Positions 60,038 to 64,000 of a stretch of DNA of 64,000 bases are shown here, one piece after another; position 1 is the stretch's first letter; every line of letters starts with the position of its first letter. The DNA is taken from NCBI GenBank assembly GCA_964640665.1, contig CAZXHT010000005.1:1-64000 (forward strand). Reading direction: 5' to 3'. This DNA comes from DATKYQ01 sp964640665 (GTDB lineage: Bacteria; Myxococcota; B64-G9). The notes beneath the pieces are model-generated. The model saw only the letters and a program-made list of their open reading frames with translations, made no database searches and was not told where the DNA came from. The position numbers were made by a program, and so were the translations under genes.

Positions 60038-60251
60038 CTTGGTGGGGAACCAGCTTGTTTTTCCGAAGTGTTTTTTCACGTTCCTCGGCCATTGTGCTCA
60101 GACCGAGATCCTCGTGGAGATCGAGCGCCTCGACCAGCAGCGACATGGCCTTTTTGGAAACGCTGGTCTCGTCTCTTTTAGCGAGCTTCTGAATGAGTTC
60201 ATAGATACGTGTCTCGACAACAATGCTCAGCCTCGGATTTCTGGCGGCCAT
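60027..60251 (-). CDS. RHH-type antitoxin for RelE
   Basis: A 74-residue antitoxin starting at 60251 (ggagg upstream). RLSIVVETRIYELIQKLAKR and SVSKKAMSLLVEALDLHED are consistent with a ribbon-helix-helix dimer. It overlaps relE by 11 bp. The promoter upstream contains a 7-bp inverted repeat. Confidence 0.88.
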   Translation of the reverse strand: MAARNPRLSIVVETRIYELIQKLAKRDETSVSKKAMSLLVEALDLHEDLGLSTMAEEREKTLRKNKLVPHQDAW

Positions 60252-60272
60252 GGCATCCTCCGTGGTTCGGGA

Positions 60273-60305
60273 TTAAGTGTAGCACTATTGCCGCACTTAA
60301 ATCAA
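60273..60305 (-). promoter_or_regulatory. Promoter and likely operator of the RHH-RelE pair
   Basis: On the minus strand, TTGATT (60300-60305) and TACACT (60276-60281) are 18 bases apart. The arms TTAAGTG (60273-60279) and CACTTAA (60294-60300) form a perfect 7-bp inverted repeat across the promoter, fitting autoregulation by the antitoxin. Confidence 0.6.
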
Positions 60306-60331
60306 GTCTGTTTTCCAAGAAAGATCTTGTT

Positions 60332-60796
60332 CTACCAGCCGGGGTTGAACGAGACAAGCGCCTCTTGCAGGGATTTGCCGTACGCCTGAAAGCGCGTAAA
60401 AGGTCCGGCGACCTCGACCAGCACGATCTGGTCGCCTTCGATGAATATGGTCTCCTGCAAGATCCAGTCATCGGCTCCGTAGGGCAGCAGGAAGTCGAGC
60501 GTACAGCCCTCGATTCCTTTCGGGGTTTTGAAGCAATGCTCCGATTTCTTGGCATAGCCGCGCTCGATCATGTGGCGGGCGAGAGCGTCCTTCCAGAAGG
60601 CCATGTCCGCCTGCGGGTAGTTTTCCACTTGCCTGGCCTTGAGACGAACCCCGTCGGCGGTGATCATTTTGAAATCCGAACCTTCTTCGTATTTGACGAA
60701 CCCGTCGGGCGTCGTCATCTTGAACGTCGGGCCGCAGGCCGATGCAACCAGCGAGCAACCCAGGACGGCGAACAGAATTTTCTTTGAATGGCGCAT
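60332..60796 (-). CDS. Lipoprotein of unknown function
   Basis: A 154-residue lipoprotein with signal peptide HSKKILFAVLGCSLVASAC. The mature part holds CFKTPKGIEGCTLDFLLPYG and alternating strands and helices, perhaps a small alpha/beta domain. It starts exactly after the TAA of the DUF4349 gene (TAAATG), so it belongs to that operon. No family is recognised. Confidence 0.78.
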   Translation of the reverse strand: MRHSKKILFAVLGCSLVASACGPTFKMTTPDGFVKYEEGSDFKMITADGVRLKARQVENYPQADMAFWKDALARHMIERGYAKKSEHCFKTPKGIEGCTLDFLLPYGADDWILQETIFIEGDQIVLVEVAGPFTRFQAYGKSLQEALVSFNPGW

Positions 60797-61417
60797 TTAG
60801 AACTCCGTGAGAAAACGATCGAGGTCCACCGAATTGAGCCACTGAAAAGGAGAATGGACGTAGACAACCTTGTCACGTTTGCGGAACCGGAAAGCCACCT
60901 CGACGGTTGCAAAACGCGCCTTGTCTACAGTTACCCGAAGCTGTCCCTTGACCTTTTCCAGTTCAATGACCAGTTGGGTCATGTTTTTTTCGATCTGCAA
61001 AGTCGCCTTGACGTTGGAATCGTCGAAAAAGCTTCGAAGCTTTTCCAGGATATCCTGCTTGGAACGCAGGCGCCCGTTCAGCTGCGCCAGTTTTTCGGTG
61101 ATGTCCTCTCGTTGCATCGTTTTTTCTATCACCATCCCGTGGTTGCCGATATCCCGGATCAGGCCGGTGAACTTATCGGGCGGGACGCGAATGATCAGTT
61201 TTTGATCGGTAACCGCCGAAGGAAATCCACCCAGAGAATCGACCAGGGCGACTATCTTCTGGCGCACCTCGACCGGGTGTACGACCTTGACGAGCATCCG
61301 GGCGGAGAAAACGCATATCCGTTCTTTTTCCTTCTCTTCTTTCGCGTCCCGGGCCGCGCCCATTTGCAACGCTCCAATAACGACTATGAATATCGAAAAA
61401 AGGATTCGCCGGTACAT
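60797..61417 (-). CDS. DUF4349 protein, short form
   Basis: A 206-residue exported protein. The start at 61417 has aaagga upstream; a GTG at 61435, overlapping the previous stop, is an alternative. The N-terminal hydrophobic stretch (ILFSIFIVVIGALQMGAA) is a signal or anchor. Residues about 30-190 fit DUF4349: LVDSLGGFPSAVTDQKLIIR, a coiled middle (LNGRLRSKQDILEKLRSFF) and a final VEVAFRFRKRDK. It lies between the longer DUF4349 lipoprotein and the small lipoprotein, in one minus-strand run. Confidence 0.85.
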   Translation of the reverse strand: MYRRILFSIFIVVIGALQMGAARDAKEEKEKERICVFSARMLVKVVHPVEVRQKIVALVDSLGGFPSAVTDQKLIIRVPPDKFTGLIRDIGNHGMVIEKTMQREDITEKLAQLNGRLRSKQDILEKLRSFFDDSNVKATLQIEKNMTQLVIELEKVKGQLRVTVDKARFATVEVAFRFRKRDKVVYVHSPFQWLNSVDLDRFLTEF

Positions 61418-61431
61418 GACGTGTATTCCTT

Positions 61432-62577
61432 TCACTCGACCCGGAAACTTCCGAGGGCCTTTTTGACATCATCCTTGTGCTTGGTATAGGCGCCTTCGTT
61501 GGGACTGAAGACTTCGACGACGTACAGCTTGTCTTTTTTCGCAACAACACCGACCAGGTAGTAGCGACAGGGCACGTCCCGGTCGCGGAAAACCCTGAAG
61601 GCCAGGCTGCCGGACGTCCCCGACTCGACCAGTTCTTCGTCGCGCCCTTCCATCTCGTGTTCGACGGCCTTGGCCCAGAAATCGTTGTCGCCAAGCGGTT
61701 CATTGTCGACCCTGCCCGCCCGCAGCGTGGTGGTGTCCGCCGCCTGGGCGCTAAACACGTCGTCCTTATCGAACAGCACGAAACCCGCGGGAACGTTCAT
61801 CTTGATGTCGTTCTTGCCTTCCGTGATGGTGGTCAGGTGTGCGGCCAGCCCTCTGACCCATTGGAAGGGAGACTGGTGTAGCACCTCGCGGTTGGATTCG
61901 TTGACCGGCTCCAACTCGATGGTGATGGTGAAATAATCGATCAGGTTCTGCAAGGTGGAACGGATCGACTCCATGTATTCGATCTCTTCACTCAGGCGTT
62001 TCAGCTCTTTGAGAATCCGCAGCCTTTCCTCGACGTCCTGAACTTGCTTGAGCAGAGCCAGCAAACGGTCCCTGGCAAGTTTTACGATCCGTAGTCGGGC
62101 TGTAAGATCTGTGAACTGGGCGGTGACGTCCAGCGCCTTGACGTGCCGGTCGAGCAACTGGCCCACCGCGGCCATTTTGTCCATGATCGATTCGAAGCTC
62201 TTGGCCGGTATCCTGACCACCACCACCCGGGCTGTCAGCGATTCGACGTAACCGCCCGCCTTCTCGGTGATGGCTATTATCTTGTCGGCCGCGGCCAGGG
62301 CTCTCCTGACGCGTATTTTCAAATACCCTTGGTAGATGACTTTTGGCCTGATCTGCTGCTTTTTCGAAACCTGCGCGGCCTGTTGCCTGTCTATTGCCAT
62401 CTGTCGTGAGCCGGCCATGCCCTTGTATGACAGGGAGCCGGCCGACTTCGTCTTGCCCGGCGCCGGGCTCTTGACTTCGACCGGAGACGGCATTTGCATG
62501 TAGGCCGATTCCCGCGAAGACATGCCCGCGCAACCGGCAACAAGTAACAGCAAGAGAAACAATGCGATGCGTTTCAT
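61432..62577 (-). CDS. DUF4349 lipoprotein, long form
   Basis: A 381-residue lipoprotein with lipobox LLVAGC (Cys 16), starting at 62577 with ggag upstream. DUF4349 is clear in YQGYLKIRVRRALAAADKII, EKAGGYVESLTARVVVVRIP and the long coiled coil ending EEIEYMESIRSTLQNLIDYF. A C-terminal extension of about 130 residues (VNESNREVLHQSPFQWVRGL onward) is an extra domain also hinted at in the short paralogue (SPFQWLNSVDLD). The two adjacent paralogues suggest a duplicated envelope complex; this is an inference. Confidence 0.87.
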   Translation of the reverse strand: MKRIALFLLLLLVAGCAGMSSRESAYMQMPSPVEVKSPAPGKTKSAGSLSYKGMAGSRQMAIDRQQAAQVSKKQQIRPKVIYQGYLKIRVRRALAAADKIIAITEKAGGYVESLTARVVVVRIPAKSFESIMDKMAAVGQLLDRHVKALDVTAQFTDLTARLRIVKLARDRLLALLKQVQDVEERLRILKELKRLSEEIEYMESIRSTLQNLIDYFTITIELEPVNESNREVLHQSPFQWVRGLAAHLTTITEGKNDIKMNVPAGFVLFDKDDVFSAQAADTTTLRAGRVDNEPLGDNDFWAKAVEHEMEGRDEELVESGTSGSLAFRVFRDRDVPCRYYLVGVVAKKDKLYVVEVFSPNEGAYTKHKDDVKKALGSFRVE

Positions 62578-62785
62578 GTTCTGGCTCCATCGGGCTACGT
62601 TGATTCCCGCTTTTCTAACATACAAACGCACTAGGACGCCACAACTTACACCCGTGATGTAGGTTATTGCCGATCTTTGGGCAATGGAGTCAATATTGCG
62701 AACAGTAGCAGACGCGACAGAATCAGTCCATGCGCACCCGGGCCCGATGCTTGCAATCTCGGACCCATCGTGCATCGATCACTGT

Positions 62786-63130
62786 ATGAATATCCAGATG
62801 AACCTGTTCGGCACCGCCTGGTGCTTGTCTACAATCGCCGCCTCCTGCGGCGCCGTCGGCCTGCTGGTTGTCGCCCGCCGTGGTGTCCGGAAGAAGTGGC
62901 CCACTGCTTCGAGGTTTCTTTCCGCCGGGGCGCTGATCGAGCTGATCGGGCTCATCGCCGACCCGATTGTCCGCCTGAAACTCGGCGGGCCCGCCCAGCA
63001 CGGCGATTTTGGCGTTACCCTGACCTACATGGTGCTGCTCGACGTATGGACCGTGATCGTTCCCTTGCTGCATGCAGCCGCGCTGACGATGATTGCTTTG
63101 GGGGTTTCCAGGATGACGAAGAACGTCTAA
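62786..63130 (+). CDS. Small multi-pass membrane protein
   Basis: A 114-residue protein with three hydrophobic segments (TIAASCGAVGLLVVARRG, FLSAGALIELIGLIADPIV, WTVIVPLLHAAALTMIALGV). The start is uncertain: 62786 keeps the first helix near the N-terminus, but no good Shine-Dalgarno sequence is seen; an upstream ATG at 62684 would add 34 residues. It is followed by the sensor gene 15 bp later, so they are probably co-transcribed. Confidence 0.6.
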   Translation: MNIQMNLFGTAWCLSTIAASCGAVGLLVVARRGVRKKWPTASRFLSAGALIELIGLIADPIVRLKLGGPAQHGDFGVTLTYMVLLDVWTVIVPLLHAAALTMIALGVSRMTKNV

Positions 63131-63145
63131 AGAGGATTGAGCTTC

Positions 63146-64000
63146 GTGTCTACAGGAAGAAACATACGCTTTCTCTGGATCATGCCCGCCGTGGCAATCC
63201 TGTTCGCCTCGGCGGTGGGCGTCTGGACAGGCATGGAGCACCGGCGCGTGCATCGGGATTTCAACCGGGTCTTCGAAGCACACGTCGAGTCGGTCGCCCG
63301 GCTGATCTGGGAAAGCACCCGGGGGGCCGCAAGAGCACTGGATGTACTGTATGCATTGTCCGAGGAATCACTGGCTCTCACCGCCCGGCTGATCGCCAGT
63401 GTCGACGTCGAGGATCCCGGCGAGAGGAAACGGCTGCTGTCGGGAGGGATACGCGCCTGGCTGATCGGTAAGACATGGAAGGAACTTTCCGGCGATTGGG
63501 GGCCGGTCGTCGAGGACGGCCGGGCCGGCTTCAAGCAGGAGATGAAAAACGCCGATGAAGCTGAAATCGTCGAGGGCGGCAGGGCGAACCGGTACGGCCT
63601 ATACTGCGCGCGCTTCGGCGTTTCCGGCAAGAAAGTGATCGTCTGCCGGGATGCCGGGGAACTCGCCGGACTGCGGCGGGAGACCGGCCTGGGATCATTG
63701 CTTCGCCAGGTGATCGGCAAGGGTGTCGTCTACGCGGTCATCCAGGACGAGAAGGGCATGCTGGCAAGCTCTCCCGGCGCGGAGGTTTCCTCTTTCGAGC
63801 AAGATGCCGAACTCGGCAGGGTTCTTGCCGGCGACCGGCCCGGTATGGCTTTCCGGATGATCAACAGGCCCGCAGAGCCGCTGTTCGAGGGCCTGGGGCC
63901 GTTCCCCTTGCCGGACGGCACCACGGCGCTGCTCCGGGTGGGCGTGGATGCCTCCCCCATGCTGGCTGTTCAGGCGAGCATCGAGTGGCGCCACCGCGTG
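63146..64000 (+). CDS. Membrane sensor protein, N-terminal part (runs off right edge)
   Basis: An open frame of 285 codons to the window end. The GTG start at 63146 has agagga upstream. A transmembrane segment (LWIMPAVAILFASAVGVW) precedes a periplasmic domain of about 200 residues or more, beginning with a long helix (VHRDFNRVFEAHVESVARLI). Later strands read KGVVYAVIQDEKGMLASSPG and LLRVGVDASPMLAVQAS, which resemble a CACHE-type sensor fold as found in histidine kinases and chemoreceptors. The output domain is beyond the edge, so the class cannot be fixed. Confidence 0.7.
   Translation, partial: MSTGRNIRFLWIMPAVAILFASAVGVWTGMEHRRVHRDFNRVFEAHVESVARLIWESTRGAARALDVLYALSEESLALTARLIASVDVEDPGERKRLLSGGIRAWLIGKTWKELSGDWGPVVEDGRAGFKQEMKNADEAEIVEGGRANRYGLYCARFGVSGKKVIVCRDAGELAGLRRETGLGSLLRQVIGKGVVYAVIQDEKGMLASSPGAEVSSFEQDAELGRVLAGDRPGMAFRMINRPAEPLFEGLGPFPLPDGTTALLRVGVDASPMLAVQASIEWRHRV

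Overview
The window looks like part of a GC-rich chromosome from a Myxococcota-like or other former deltaproteobacterial lineage. The reasons are many lipoproteins, MopE-type Cys/Asp repeats, a MYXO-CTERM-like segment, a TIGR02266-like PilZ protein, CsgG-like proteins with a conserved Cys pair, and Gld-type ABC genes. The exact phylum cannot be read from this sequence alone. I see no tRNA, rRNA or CRISPR array.

Layout, left to right. At 1-3506 a secreted Cys-rich protein gene (minus strand, running off the left edge) is split five codons after its start by a complete IS1634-like element (1559-3491), with 13-bp terminal inverted repeats and a 6-bp target duplication. At 3507-4357 there is a debris zone with a fragment of guaA. 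A CsgG-like Cys-rich exported protein follows (4358-5476). The plus-strand operon 5699-11004 holds alr, a plant-type ATP-phosphofructokinase, two tandem left-handed beta-helix proteins and a small CarD-like protein. A ParE/RHH toxin-antitoxin cassette (11049-11568) is bracketed by 16-bp direct repeats. Four lipoprotein genes (11648-18072) follow, two of them with Cys-rich heads and propeller-like bodies. Next come ubiB, a TPR protein, a DUF192 protein, a PilZ protein, a membrane gluzincin-TPR protein, plsB and a DUF234-type AAA ATPase.

From 29558 to 40197 a strong promoter drives a multi-pass chemoreceptor translationally coupled to a lipoprotein of about 2670 residues. That lipoprotein combines a TolB-like propeller, TPRs, a catalytically dead CHAT-like domain, more TPRs and an intact CHAT protease domain. 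It is the best candidate here for an undescribed system. From 40288 to 43119 there are small proteins (one resembling sigma-70 region 4), a methyltransferase and a DUF3857-like lipoprotein. From 43132 to 49182 lies a GldA-GldF-GldG-DUF4340 ABC operon ending in a zinc-finger membrane TPR protein.

At 49301-50526 there are two lipoproteins, the second a paralogue of the 4358-5476 protein; a GNAT and an enoyl-CoA hydratase follow. The 1984-residue protein at 51951-57905 reads through an internal MYXO-CTERM-like sorting segment straight into a lipoprotein signal, so it looks like two MopE-type surface proteins fused in one frame, with a SUMF1-like C-terminus. An EamA transporter comes next. Then two toxin-antitoxin modules (58841-60251) carry a 77-bp duplication of a relE 3' end. 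The window closes with two DUF4349 proteins, two small envelope proteins and the start of a membrane sensor protein that runs off the right edge.

As a whole, the region is rich in cell-envelope genes (lipoproteins, surface proteins, an exporter-like ABC system, a chemoreceptor and an extracytoplasmic protease), with housekeeping enzymes in between and small mobile or toxin-antitoxin insertions placed mostly at gene ends.
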